Part shown: piece by piece, positions 12,577-24,830 of the stretch
Numbering within the stretch: position 1 is the first letter of the stretch
How the letters are laid out: each line of letters starts with the position of its first letter
NCBI GenBank assembly: GCA_001600875.1
Contig: BCLD01000017.1
Coordinates: 714,527 to 778,526 of the forward strand
Origin: Solicoccozyma terricola
Taxonomy: Eukaryota; Basidiomycota; Tremellomycetes; Filobasidiales; Piskurozymaceae
Reading direction: 5' to 3'
Length of the DNA: 64,000 nt
Translations under genes and position numbers: made by a program
Notes under the pieces: model-generated
What the model was told of the DNA's origin: nothing
Databases searched by the model: none
The model's input: only the letters and a program-made list of their open reading frames with translations

Positions 12577-13144
12577 CTACAACTCATCATGATGTCCATG
12601 CTCGATCTCACTCTCAACTTCAACGTGACCCATCTCAACGCCAGAATCAGTCTCTTCCTCAACCACCTCCAGCGGGTTGTTACTGTGCTCCTTGATGAAA
12701 GAGACCAAGTGGTCGAACGACCGATCACCTTCGTAGTCGATAAATTCACGAGTACCAGCGGCCTTGAACTTGATGGTTGGGAAGCCTGGGGGAGGAAGGG
12801 GGGGGGGGGGGAGGGCTCAGCGGATGACATGACGACTCCCGGTCGTCCTTTCCACACTCACCTTGGACCTCGAAGCCGATATCAACTGGAAGGTCGTTCT
12901 CAGTCCCATCCATCTTGGCGCTATTTGAGAGAATCAGGGTATACAGCATCAATAACATGGAAAGGTGTACGGACGTCTCCACACCCCAATTTGAACTCAC
13001 ATGACCAACGTATCGTTGAACTCTTCAAAGTATTCAGCGAGGGAGTCCCAGATCGGAGATAGACGTTCTGTAACGACGACGGATAACAACGCAAATGTCA
13101 GTCCGTATCCCTTCATACACATCTACCTAGGTCCCTCTCTCCCT

Positions 13145-13180
<36 letters not shown>

Positions 13181-14947
13181 CCACTCACGACAATGACCAC
13201 ACCACGGTGCGTAAACCTCAACAAACACATCCTTTGCATCATCGAACACGACCTCCTCAAACTCCTTGCCAACGAGGATGTACACCGGTTCATCTTGAGA
13301 TGCAGGAATAGGCGCGCTCTTCAGAGTAGGTTTAATCGCTCCATCCTCGAAAGCGGAAACAAAAGTTTCGATAGCTGACGCTGATAGATCATCATTCATA
13401 GCGTCGGTCAAAACGTATCGTTTGTTACCACCTGAAAGATCTTGAATGACGAAAACAGGGTATGGGTCGGATGAAGTTGGTACTCCAAGTGCTTTCGCAT
13501 GTTCTTCAAACTTGATCGCGTCGATCCAAACAAAGTTGAGTTTACCCTTGTATTTCTTCGCGATAGGTTTAACAGATTCAATCAATGGTTGTAATCGTTC
13601 ATCATTTGGTTTTGTGAAAATGTAAGCGATAGGAAGACCTTGTTCAGCGTATGTTGCAAAGTTTTCAGGTGAAACTTGATCAAGTAACGGGATCGAATTC
13701 TCCTTGATGAATTCAGTCAAACCGATCGAAGTAATAGGTGTGGTTGAGAAAATATTCGATCCATCATCGAATGTCTTGTAAAGCACGATGCTGGATTTAC
13801 CCGTCGGGGAGAGGGTAACGTCGGTACAGTATCCGAATAGGTAAGAGTCACGAAGTGATTCTGCAGTTTGTTTGAAAGCCTTGGGAACGGAATCCTCAGA
13901 GTCGTAGTAGGCGATGAGGACGCTGTGGAATGGAGGGTTCGTGAAGGTGTCAGATCTGGTAGGATTGGTTCGAAAATATCCGGGGTCCATACTCACACCT
14001 TGTCATGAGTCTTGAATTGATCATGCTCCTCCGGTTTGACCAACGACATGGCAGGGAGTGATTGTCTGGAGGTAGGTAGGGCAAATCCGCACGGGATGAT
14101 TCAGATTATGTGAGATTGTCATTCTCATTGTTCTTATTCCCCTGACTCACTTCATCATGTAACTAATAATCCCATCCGCTTTCCTTGGACCAGTATAATC
14201 AGACACTTGACCAGATCGAAAGACTTTGAGAGATCTATATGATATCCGACATCCATATACCAGAAAATCAACCTTCCAGGAGTTCTCAACACGAAGAACG
14301 GACTCGACTCGGTACTCACGGATAACCTTGAATCCCATGTTCTCCACATAATTCTTGATTCTCTGTACAATCGACTTTAGCCAGCTTTATATTGTGTTTT
14401 GATTTGAGCTCTGTGGCTGCTTCCTCGTAGTGAGGTGCGAGGCTGTGTCACGGGAGGTTAAAAAGACAAGGGGACGATGTCGAGAGAAAGGTATAGACGA
14501 GGAAATGGGATGGAGATGCCAGTCGACACATATCAGTATCGCGACATTTCATGTACAGATCAGATAGAAGATCAGATAGACGGGAGAGTAGCTCACCTCT
14601 TGCAGTGTCCACACTGTTGGTAAAGCAAGATCAGGGAGGTTCCACGTCAGCTCTCTATACGTGTCGTGGACATATTCCACAACGACACGACGTCGATGGC
14701 GTAATCGACGCTGCATCGACTGACTGCCCACTCTCCGACTTTCAACAGAAACCAACCCGGCAAGCCCCCAGCCTATCGTTGCACTCACCCACGGCGCAAA
14801 GAACTCGACCAAAGCCAAATCCTCACCCAACACCTCTTTCTTGAAGTTGTCCGCTGTGAGATCTACGACGTCCGATGCGGCTTGGACGACGTGGAAGAAG
14901 GAAGTGGATGCAGCTGCTGCTACGAGAAGCGACCTGAGGATGTGCAT
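12577..14947 (-). CDS. PDI1: Protein disulfide isomerase, ER lumen, HDEL ending
   Basis: PDI forms and rearranges disulfides in secretory proteins. Nine exons (14947-14789, 14613-14597, 14442-14320, 14234-14151, 14065-13997, 13922-13189, 13067-13001, 12920-12862, 12785-12577) give 506 residues, the usual PDI length. The start MHILRSLLVAAAAST is a signal peptide. The first thioredoxin domain has APWCGHCKS at about 51-59, with CGHC encoded by a 17-base exon; TENQELCGEHGIQGYPSLK follows. Two non-catalytic thioredoxin-like domains lie in the large exon. The second active site, APWCGHCQRLSP, is split by an intron right after CGHC. The C-terminus is acidic and ends HDEL, the ER retrieval signal. 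An upstream in-frame extension to 15148 is non-coding. The intron at 13068-13188 has a 32-base C/G run. Confidence 0.96.
13146..13177. repeat. Poly(C) run, 32 nt, in a PDI intron
   Basis: The run reads as G on the PDI coding strand and lies just downstream of the donor that follows the second CGHC codon block. It is one of the family of C/G homopolymers in this window. Confidence 0.9.
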
Positions 14948-15864
14948 GGCTGTGGCTGTAGCTGTGGCTGCTGTGGTTGCGGTGGTTGCTGTGGATGCTG
15001 CTGCTTGCTTGCTGTATGCTGTCCGACAATGACCAAGCCCCAGCCAGCCAGCACTCCTCCCTCCCCCCCCGCGCTGGCAGTCACGTGACAGAGATGAGGT
15101 GGCGGGGTGGCGAATCCCTGTGGGAGTGGAGCACATCACCATGAACAATAGGAGGGATGGTCATGGGATGCATATCCAACGTCGTTTCAGGGGTGAGACA
15201 TCGGGACATTGGTGTCATCCTTCAGTCAAACAAGGCCCCCTCCTTTCTGTCTCTCCCCAGTATTCTTGTATACAGTTGATACCAAGAGATAGAGAGCGAG
15301 GGAGACAATGAACAATCCTCTGCACACATTTCCCCCCCCCCCCCTCCCCCCTTCCCTTAACAACACCTCAAACCCGACATGCATCCAGGAGTCTCATTTC
15401 TCTTTCCTGAAATCACAACATCCACGTTTTCTACCCTCTCACCCCATCGATTTATTAATCAAATGCACCCCTCAGTCTCAGAAACCCACTGCCAGAGGCA
15501 CCCCGAAGCGATCCGAAGGTTTCTACCCTGGGCACTACCAGACGAGAGACTCTCTTTTCTACCCGTTCAAACAATGATACGAATATTACAAGCGTAAACG
15601 TGTTCCACGGGTGATCTCGCCACGTAATTGCCACCTTCAGCATCACCACCTATGTAGTGGGATCAAAATTCTGGCTCTTTGGGGATGGTGGTGCTCTGTA
15701 AAAAAAGCAAGGGTCATGTTCTATACATCGAGAGCGATGAGGTTTGATGTGCGACAGAAAGATACAATGAAAAATGACAAAAAAAAAAAATATACAGCAG
15801 CAACGTTACAGTCCATGTATATGTTCAACGCGAAATCTCCTCCTGTTTTGGAGAACGTCGCAAT
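14948..15864. other. Intergenic region between PDI and the fasciclin gene
   Basis: This is the PDI promoter (14948 upward) and the fasciclin gene 3' region. Clustered GCTGTGG-type repeats at 14947-15005 look like a simple repeat in the leader. A CACGTG core occurs at 15083, and a poly(C) run occurs near 15331. I see no convincing gene. Confidence 0.55.
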
Positions 15865-18800
15865 CTAATCATTCTCTTCACCTTCCAAAGGCTCATATCC
15901 TCCGATACCATCCTGCTCCAACGCGAGCTTCTTCCCTCTCCACCACCACCATAGCAAGAGAGAGAATCCGGCGGATAGTAGACCGAAGAGAGTGAGGGTT
16001 AGGACCAGCCAGCCCCATTTCATAAACCATGAGGGTTCGTATGGGAGGAGAACGTTGTCCAGTAGATAGAGGCCGCCGCCTAGAGACATCGTGCCAGCGA
16101 AAAAAAGATGTGATGCCGGGACCTCGTCTTCGTCGTCGTCGTCGTCGTCCGGCGAGACCTCTCCCGTTTCGTCGTCTTCCCGCCATTCCCGAGAATGGAA
16201 TGAACGGGGTTTGCAGATCCAACGGGGAGTCCCTCGACCTCCCGAGACTACACGAGCTACGTCAGTTTGACCCATGGTACCTCGAGCATCACGCACGCCG
16301 ACTAGCCAGCCATTGTCGCCATTGCCTCGGATTGCGAGGTCCCCGTATTTGCTCTGTTGGGAGAGCAGGGTTGGATAGGTCACCTCGTCGAACAAGGTCA
16401 AAGGGTGACCTTCCTTTGGAGGTGGTACGCGCAACCCCGCAGAGCCAGGTGAAGAAGTCGGTGCAAGAACATTCGACGCGATCATCAAGGGTTGCGAGGG
16501 GATGATATGCAATTTAAGTAGCGAAATGAGCGCCGCTCGATTGTCAAAGTAGAAGCTGAGGTTGACGTTGGCGAATGCGGTGTCAGTGGGGACCAGTAAC
16601 ACATACGCCGGTGCCAGTGCCGTGCTCGTCATGTTCCCACACCCTCCGATGCTCTCGGTACGATTGCTCTTTGATTTCTGGTTCCAAGTATCCGAGATAC
16701 CGATCATTTCCAGCTCCTCGATCCCAGGCTCACGGCCATCCAGTAGCCATTGCATACCTGCCTTGCGTAGCAGCTCGGCCATCGTGCTACCCCTGCCGCA
16801 ACCTTTTAGGAGTTTGCCAAGCGTGATGTCGACGTTGGGCGGTACTTTGACCGAGTCGACGACGTGTATGACTCCAGTGTCCGTCAGCATGTCGCCGTAC
16901 AGAACGTGCGCCGTATTGGTCTCGCCGTTGCTAGGAACGGAGATGTTGCTGGAGGGTAGATAGAGAGGCGGTGCATCAAGGATGATCTGGCCAGGAGTAC
17001 TGGTCCCGTTGTTGTTGTGGGTGACATTACGTCGGATCATTAGACTGCCGCCTGCGGAAGTCTTGTATGCCGTTTCATCCTGGGAGACGTCGGCCGTGTA
17101 GTGAATGCCTTCCACGGCGTGATACCGCACCAACTTGCGGAGGTCGTCCTTGCCTTCCGGAGTGAGAAGATAGTTCATCGTCAAGCCCATCTTCCCGAAC
17201 GCCTTGTTTGTCGGGATGAAGTATGTCATTGCGGGTGCACGTTGGACGAACTTGTTGAGAGACGCGGCGAACGTGGAGGCGATGAAGGTGGAGAGACCGA
17301 GATCAGACACCGCCGTTTGAACCACATCGATGGGCGGCTCGAGTAGTGACGACACCAGGTAAATGATGGATTCGCCGGATTCGACTAGGTAGGGTCCGCG
17401 CCGGGGGGGGGTAGATGATCAGCGTACAGGGCTGGCAATACCGCGCCCTCGCAGCGCCGTCTTCACTCACTCGGCTCTGCCAACACCGTCGTCCCGCCAA
17501 GGCGCACCGTTCCATCGCTGATCTTCCCCACCGTTCCCGCCTCATCACCACCAATCCTCCCAACCTCCACCTTGATCCTCTGTCTCTCCCCGCCCAACTT
17601 CGTGGACTTGAGTTCGGTGGGCAACAGTGACCCATCTTTGAAATCCTTTGGTTGAAGTTTCCCAGGAAGAATATGATATCGCATGACGTCTGCCAGCTTA
17701 AGGTCGACCGAGTCCCTGTCGTCTGGTTTAGAGAACAACAGGTCGTACCTCTGATCCCACCTATCGAGATTCTCCAAAACATCATCGGAAGGTGCAAGGA
17801 TCGTCCAACCTTGGCCTTCTCGCTGATCGGTACCGACGTAGATATCCGACAAGTTGGCTTCTCGTAGCAGGGAGACGAACCGGGTTGCATTGAGGGTCAG
17901 TAGAACCTTTTCAGCCGAGTTGAGTAGTCGGAAATCCGGTGGTAAAAGTATATCGTCTACGATGTGAATAACACCGTTTGATGCAAAGACGTCTGGTTCA
18001 ATAACTGATGTGGAATTGACAGTCATGGTTTGAGCGGTTGGGTCAAGTTGGACTGAGAGAAGTCGATCATCGAGTGTTACAACTGTTTTTGTGGATAATA
18101 ATCTTGACGTCAAAAATCTATTGCTCCACCAAATTGTCCCGTGGGTGATTGTGGTAATAAATGACTCACCCTCAGCTGAAGCCTTCTTTCCCGGTTTCTT
18201 ACTCCAAGTATCTCTCCAACCTACCTGTTCCTGCTGTTCATTGTTTTTCAACATGGCAACCTCCGTTTCCTCCACCGCCTTGACCGTCTTCGCATCCTCA
18301 ACCACATGAGCTCTTACAATCCTCTCCAAACCCTCCGTACCAAATTCTGATTCGAGGTATCTGAGTTCAAGTTTATCGAACCTGTTTGCAAATGCATGTG
18401 AGTGAGGAGCGAAGAGTGTGAGGTGGGGTGAGGATGTGAAGTTGGGTAGAGAGGAAGGATCGAGTGAAGTGACGAAAGATGACGATGGGTTGGAGAGGAG
18501 AGATGCGAGGTAGGTAAGGTTTGGATGGGATTGGATTATCGAATCTTACCAGGTGTGCAGTGAGTTGGATCAGTACGATGTTGGATCCGAAAACCAACCC
18601 CCTACACCAACTCACTTATATCTCTCGGCATTCGAAGAACCTCCTGTAACCCAACAACTACACCATTACTTGCCATCCGCGCACCACCTAATTTCTTCTT
18701 CTTTTCCTTCTTGGTCTTGGTCTTGGTCGTCAAGTTGAAATCCTCCTCATCTCCATCTTCAACCCATTCTTCATCATCTTCCTTTTTCAGCCATTCATCC

Positions 18801-19534
18801 CAAACGCCAACACCTTCTTCCCCATTCGCCCTCCCACCAACAGCTATCACTCCATCCTTTTCAAATTCCACTCTTACTTTCTGTCCTTGACCACCTAGAC
18901 TACCCGTTCCACCTTGAGGCAACCAAGGTGAATTCGGTGGTGGTGCCGGAGAAGGACGGAGGATTTTCCTAGATGGATAGAGGAGTGTCGATTCAGTCGT
19001 GATGAATGGAGAAGGTTGGAATTCGATGGGTATGGAAAGAGTGTAATTGAGGACGTGGTATAGCAAATGTTGTCGAAGATGAAAGAGTATGTTATCCGCT
19101 ACTAGGAACTCGAGTTCTTCCTCTTGTCCGTGCGTGTTAAACAACATCTTTAAATCTTTATCATCTTCTTCCTCTGACCATTTCCGCCATGCTTCATCTA
19201 CCGGAGCGAATATCGTACTCTCCGGTATCAGGTTCAAGGTAGGGATCAACTTGGTTCGTTGTAATAGATGGATAAAGATGGTGTGATTTGGAGAAGAGGA
19301 AAGGATATCGATGGTCGTCGTTGCGAAATCGAACAAGGTGGAATCTGGTCCTTTAGCTGGGGTAGATTGTCCAACAGTGTGAGGTATAACATCCTGAGAT
19401 ACCTTCGCGGGGTTGTCGTGATGATGATGATGGCCTAGAAGTAGTTGCGTCGTGTCTTGCGAGGAATGGGGTTGGGCGATGGTTGCAACGGTGTAGAGGA
19501 CCACGATGGCCCACCAGAACGAAACAGACTTCAT
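15865..19534 (-). CDS. Multi-fasciclin (FAS1) single-pass membrane protein
   Basis: FAS1 proteins are extracellular adhesion molecules. Four exons (19534-18616, 18544-18170, 18082-17471, 17384-15865) give 1141 residues. The signal peptide is MKSVSFWWAIVVLYTVATIA. At least four FAS1 modules can be followed: one near 75-180 (SPNHTIFIHLL, STIFAPVDEAW), one starting SHPNLTYLASLLSNP in exon 2, one with GVIHIVDDILLPPDF and WTILAPSDDVLENL in exon 3, and one or two in exon 4 (MTYFIPTNKAFGKM, GVIHVVDSVKVP, YVLLVPTDTAFANV). Many N-x-S/T sites fit a secreted ectodomain. A membrane segment of about 23 residues (WGWLVLTLTLFGLLSAGFSL) lies near the end, followed by a Trp run and a short acidic cytoplasmic tail. 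Exon 2 would be missed by frame-only inspection. The role in adhesion is inferred. Confidence 0.88.
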
Positions 19535-19998
19535 TGCGATGGAGAGTAGGGGACGGATGAGATGGGTGTGTGTGGTGTGTGGGATGACTGTGCGAGGATC
19601 ATCCCATGGTAATGACGCTGTGTGGATGGATGGATGGTCTGTCTGGATGATATGACGATCTGGCCGGAGGATGGATGGACATGCACGGGAGTATTTTTAA
19701 TTATTCGCCACCGGGAGAATGTTGGGCAACTTGGGGACAGTCAGGTCAAGCCGTAGCGGAGCTGGTGACAGAGGGAGAGGAGGGAAGGGAGGGTGGGAGA
19801 TGGACATCATCGTGAGAGAGGCTATCTGTAACCCCTTCCTCCTTTCATCAGAGATAAGAGCTTGGGTTTCAGGATGTTTGGACTTTCAAACCCAGAAAGC
19901 ATATATAAGCAATCCCCTTGTTGCGAATCTGTAATCTGTCCAGGACTCATACTCTCCACACATTTGACCTCAACACCACACAACAACAACACTCACCC
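19535..19998. other. Divergent promoter region
   Basis: The fasciclin gene reads left from here and a Zn2Cys6 gene reads right, so the 464 bases are shared upstream sequence. A TATATAAG element lies at about 19900, roughly 100 bases before the Zn2Cys6 ATG. I see no other gene. Confidence 0.6.
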
Positions 19999-21108
19999 AT
20001 GCCTAAAGGAAGATGGAGTGACCGGCCAGTAGCCTGCAAAGAATGTCACAATAGCAAGGTAAAGTGCGACGAGGGTATGTCAACATTAAGAGTGGAGCAT
20101 TCTACGTTTGATTAACCTCTCTGATGATGTTACTTTCTGGTTGTACCACAGTGAAACCAACATGCAGCAACTGTGCAAAGAGAGGTTACACTTGTGAATA
20201 CCAGGTCAGTTGAAACTCCCTGGAAAAGCTATGACAACTGCAGACACCTGAACATCTGCTTCCAACTCATTATCTGCATGCACACCCCAAACTACCCATC
20301 GACCCCATCATCAGGAAGACTCTGAGACAGCAGAGGAGAGAAACAAAAGGTGGAAAAAGGCAGCTATACCTACGAGATATTTTCATTCTTGGAATTCAGT
20401 AAGTGAGAGGTGTGATCCATTGCCCAATGTTGTTTGTGACCTTGGCAAGTAAATGCTTCATATGTTGACATGTAATCAATGAATCTTTTGGGAGGGTGAA
20501 GACCATTGATCTGTTTGCTATGTAGTTGCTACAATGACTGAAGGCATATGCTGCAGTTTTTGTTCAAGGAAGGAACACAGATGAGTGCAGGGTGTTTGGC
20601 TTACTGATTCATGCATTTCTAACCCCTAGGTAACATTCAATCAACAAGGTGAAATGGTCACCTTGGGGAGTGGTACCGGTGGTACCTATGGTGGTGATGG
20701 TACCTACGATGGTTCATATGAACAGTCACCAAGGTTTGTGGCGGACATTGATACATCTAATTAGTCACTGACTGATATTCTCCCTGAATGACATGCTACT
20801 CTTCCACTCCCAGTGGCACTCTGGGCAATCCATTGAACGTATCTGGATCAGCCTCAGGCGTAACAGAAGGCCCTCTGTCTGGATCATTCCTGTACTTCTC
20901 AGGTGGAACAGACGGCACTTCATTTGTGGGCTTACCGGCAGGTGCCGGCGGATCATCCTCAGGAACAACAGACAGCACTTACCTTTTACCAAATGGTGCT
21001 AGTGGATCAGCCTCAGCCTCAGGCGTAACATCCGATGCTCACACTTCACCATCCGACCATGACGATGAAACATGGAGGCAGATCCTTGCCCCTTTATCCG
21101 CTTCCTAA
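19999..21108 (+). CDS. Small Zn2Cys6 DNA-binding protein
   Basis: Fungal Zn(II)2Cys6 proteins bind DNA and regulate transcription. Five exons (19999-20074, 20152-20204, 20315-20398, 20630-20733, 20814-21108) give only 203 residues. The cluster begins at residue 13 and spans the first two exons: ACKECHNSKVKCDE then PTCSNCAKRGYTCEY, with all six cysteines in C-x2-C-x6-C ... C-x2-C-x6-C spacing. A short acidic/basic linker follows (EDSETAEERNKRWKKAA), then a C-terminal half made of Gly, Ser and Thr repeats with little other structure. The fungal transcription-factor middle homology region is missing, so this is much shorter than usual. It may be a minimal regulator or a shortened paralogue. Targets are unknown. 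Confidence 0.82.
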
Positions 21109-21331
21109 ATGACGGTGTCGCCGAGACCAGCCTTTCTTAAACTCACACCTTCCATGGAATACATCGCAAGCCACTTTCTAAGCGAAGGTATCAGAAACCA
21201 AGGAGAATAGTTTTGTAGTTGAGAAGATAAAGCGAAAAGAGTCAGACGTTGAATTTCAATCATTGTCCTCGATGTCCAACACAGAGCAAATCGATAAGGT
21301 ATGCCTAACCCCGTAGGTCCCCCCCACCAGC

Positions 21332-22511
21332 CTACCAACCCACCACCACCTTCCCGTCCCCCTTCCCACTCATCGAGTCATTAGCCCAGTAAGCACCAGT
21401 CGTACCCCCTATATCTCCGATGGCCAATCGGACCGGAATGCATGCTCCTTCCTCTGTGGGCAACGTTTTGAGAGGTTTCAGGTCAACAAGGTAGCCGGCG
21501 GTGTGCAAGAATCGATCAGTGCGTCCTGCGTACCAAGCGTCTTTGGCGGTCTACCGAGAAGCTGTAGGTCGGGTGACAGTCCATCGAGCCGCTGATACAG
21601 CAAACAACTCGTACCCCAAACTCACATTACCCATGTCACTTTCCACCCATCTTTGCAACCACTCAGCCGATGTACAGTCAGCTCCCCGGATCTCACATTG
21701 ACCCCAAGCTGACCACCTCGCTCACCCAGGACAACAGGCATTTATCCTCACACCCTCATTCTCACGAGCTAAGATACGAGTCATCGCGTTGATACACGCC
21801 TTTGATAAATTGTACGCTCTTCCAGGCCCAGAGAACCCTGCTTCTTGCTCGGTCTTGCTCATGGCTGCAGCTTCGAACTCTCTTGCCAGGTTCTCTAGTT
21901 GTGCTAGCGTCAGATCGGGAGCATGGAGACGAGATCTGATATGTTCGCTAAAGATGTTGGTTCTAGAAGCGAGACTGGATAGATTGACGATTCGACCGTT
22001 GGGTTTGAGGAGTGGTAGGAAGGCTTGACACATCTGACCACATCCGCATCTCCTGTATCAGCTTAGGAAACCAGGAAGGTGCGGAGAGTTTAATTCTTTG
22101 AACGACTAACTCGCAAGGTACCTCTGTAGTTGGTATCCATCACCCGTCTCGCATTGACAGCATTGTACGACTTGACATCCAGATTAATTCCCGCGTTATT
22201 AACCAATACATCTAGACCTCCTTGTTCCTCCTTGACTCTTTTCACCAGGGAGTGGACGCTCGACTCGTCTGTGATATCCAGCCGTGGGTATATTACTCTC
22301 GATCCTGAAGGTGCAGATAAGCCAGTGGCATTGCCTTGTCGTGATGCAGCGTAGAGGACGGTGGGTCGTTGGGTGGAGAGGAGGGAGGTGCAGATAGCAT
22401 GGCCGATACCCCGGTTCTGTGTGATGGGGCGGGTCAGAGGGAGCTGCAGGTAAGTAAAGCACGGCGGAGACGTACAGCACCGGAGACGAGGATGGTGAGT
22501 GGAGTGGGCAT
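21332..22511 (-). CDS. Short-chain dehydrogenase/reductase, carbonyl-reductase type
   Basis: This NAD(P)H-dependent oxidoreductase belongs to the classical SDR group closest to carbonyl reductases; its substrate is unknown. Six exons (22511-22476, 22416-22111, 22033-21726, 21650-21626, 21561-21534, 21453-21332) give 274 residues. The cofactor motif appears as VSGANRGIGHAI near residue 9, LDVLVNNAGIN near 91, IVNLSS in the catalytic-serine strand, and the YxxxK pair in RAYNLSKACINAM. CCPGWVESDMGN is the normal SDR loop after the active site. Two exons are only 25 and 28 bases. It lies 167 bp from RXT2 on the same strand and converges with the Zn2Cys6 gene. The donor at 22110 (GTTAGT) is weak but gives the only in-phase join. 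Confidence 0.88.
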
Positions 22512-22677
22512 GTATGTAGGATGCTGTATCGAGATCGAGATCGTTGGATCGTTTGAATCGTTGGATCGCCGGCGGTTACTAACCAGCCACAGGGGGAAAA
22601 GGTACGAAGGGACATTTGTTTCATTACAACGGGTTCGTGTTCGTTCGGTTACAACTTCGGATACGTTTTCATTAACT

Positions 22678-24500
22678 TCATCCCGCGCCAGCAGCAGCAG
22701 CTCGTCTATTCCTCGTAGCAATCCCGTTGCCCAGCTCCTGCTCCAACCTCTTCCGAATCGTCTCCGCGTCCGCCTCCCCTTCGCCCACCCTCTCACCACT
22801 ACTGGTGATCGCTCGCTCCCGAACAACATTCCATACCTTCCGTCGTGCTCGTCCCAGGTTCGCGATACGTTCTCGAATCTCCTCGAGCCGTTTGACATAC
22901 TCGTTGCAATCCGACGTAAGCTCCTTGATCTTTTCGAACGCGGCGATGACGGACAATTTCTGAGTCTCGGGGGTCAATCGGACCTTTTGCGCACCCATGT
23001 GTTGAGGGTGGTTCGGGGGTAAATGAGCGCGCGGGTCGTTGGGCGGTGGGTTGATAGTGGTGATGAGTCCCTCGGTGGTGACAAAGAGCTTTTGAAGGGC
23101 GGTGAGCTCGACCTCTGGGTAGGAATCTCGCAACCCATCCTCTTCTAGGGATCGGTTCGAATCGTGAGTTTCGTATGTCACCAAGCTGCCGGGAGGTACG
23201 TAGAATGGTTCACCGTGGAGAAGAATGGTAGAGTCGGTCGGGGCTTTGACGGGAGCGGGGGTCGGACCATTAAGGGTAGAAGTAGCGGCAGTAGAAGAGG
23301 GACCGACAGAAGGCTTGACGTCGTCCTCCACTGGGATCGGAGTCGCATGACCATTCGCCATGTCCACGCTTGCGGCACGGCGAGCCTCGTTCCTCGCTGA
23401 CTCCCTCTCCGAGCTTGTCGGATGTTCATCCTTTATGACATCTGCGTCGTCGTCGTCCATCTCCACGTCCTCATCCTCCTGCTCCTCGTTGTAACTATCA
23501 ACCAATCTGCCAACCCTCGCCGCTTCCACTTGATCCACCTCGACTTTAACAGTCAACCGAGTCTCATACTTCAACTCTCCCAAAACGTTGAGAAGGCCCG
23601 TCTCTCCCTCGATGAGATCACCTACAGTCCGCATCAAAGCCTTTTCTTTCAAAGCTTGACCGAGGGTGTACTTCATACCGGGTGAAACCGCGAGATCGAG
23701 ATAAGTCGTGGGAACTGACAATGCGAGATTCGTCGCCATGTCTTCCGCAGTGAGTGGGACATCGTCACCGATCGTCGGTGAAGACCCCGCCTCGGAATCA
23801 CCACCACCACCACCAAGCTCGCGGATATCGAATGACATCCCTAGATCCGCAGCGGAGGTCGGCATAGCAAGTGTGAGCGCACTCCTTAACCGTTTCTTGA
23901 CTCGTTTTTGTGACACAGCTTCTTCCCAAGATGGAGACCAACCGTACATTTTCCCTTTCCGAAGGAAACGGGAACCACGTTCGAGTTTACGATTTCGATT
24001 ACCTTGAGGTCGGGAGACGAGAGGTGGAAGATCGATTTCGGGATGATTGTTGGAGTAATAAGATGATTGATCGGCGGATGGTAGGGATCTGGGGGGGAAA
24101 GGGTGGGTGGTGGAATCGACTGATCAGTAACGTTGTTAGGGTTGCCAAAAAAAAAACCATCCTTACACACTCACTCTAATTCAATCTGTTTTGCCAATTT
24201 ACTCTGCCATCTTGCATCCCCTTCACCTCTCCTCCTCTCCCTATTCTGTCCTGCAACCGGTGCATAATGATGATGATGACTTTGTACGACGGACGATTGA
24301 GTCATGGTGTTTGGTATTTGATGTGGATGAGTATGTCGATGAGGATGAACGTGAGAATGATGATGATGTGGGTGTGGGATAGGGATGGAAGGTGGGGGAG
24401 GAGGGGGAGGTGGGAGATGTGCGTGTTGTGATGAGGAAGGTTGAGCGGCTTGAGAAGCGATAGCAAGTGGATTATGCATTCGAGAGTGGAATTGAGACAT
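22678..24500 (-). CDS. RXT2: Rxt2-like subunit of the Rpd3L histone deacetylase complex
   Basis: Rxt2 is a component of the Sin3-Rpd3 large complex, a nuclear co-repressor that removes acetyl groups from histones. Two exons (24500-24175, 24088-22678) give 578 residues. Exon 1 is rich in His, Pro and Gln and ends QSKLAKQIELE. The Rxt2 N-terminal signature straddles the junction: SRPQGNRNRKLERGSRFLRK, then GKMYGWSPSWEEAV. The middle is acidic (EEQEDEDVEMDDDD) and the C-terminal third is a helical region that includes LTALQKLFVTTEGLITT and a coiled-coil stretch around YVKRLEEIRERIANLGRARRK. The intron has seven C before its acceptor. Assignment rests on the basic N-terminal motif and general layout, so it is probable but not certain. 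Confidence 0.68.
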
Positions 24501-24745
24501 TGTGAAAGAGTTCTTCTTTCGAAACTAGATGTTGTCGTGTCCTGTCGCGTGTCCTATCGAATCATTCGAGTACAAGATAAAAAAGCAAAGTAAAACGGGT
24601 ATTAGCAAGCTGATTCCACGATCGGAGATTCGACGAGAAGGGATAGGAAGGAGAGGTTTATCATAAGGTTGAAGACATTTCTAACTGTAGGTTTTTCGAC
24701 ATTGTATGTTCGGGGTCTAATTAAAATAGTAATCATTTGGGAAAA

Positions 24746-24782
<37 letters not shown>

Positions 24783-24830
24783 GGGGGGTGGGGTGGGGGG
24801 TTTGGGAAAACGAAGAGACGTAAACACTCA
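24501..24830. other. Intergenic region with a 32-nt poly(G)
   Basis: This is the RXT2 promoter side. It contains a G run at 24750-24781 followed by GTGGGG repeats. A glycine-rich open frame across the run is an artefact of the homopolymer. No gene is visible. Confidence 0.6.
24750..24781. repeat. Poly(G) run, 32 nt
   Basis: An uninterrupted G homopolymer between two minus-strand loci, followed by G4-T-G6 repeats to about 24800. Such a run can form a G-quadruplex. Confidence 0.9.

Noticed and set aside
14948..15148. In-frame N-terminal extension of PDI
   Set aside because: It lacks a signal peptide at its start and contains repeat-derived Ala/Thr; the ATG at 14947 gives a standard signal peptide.
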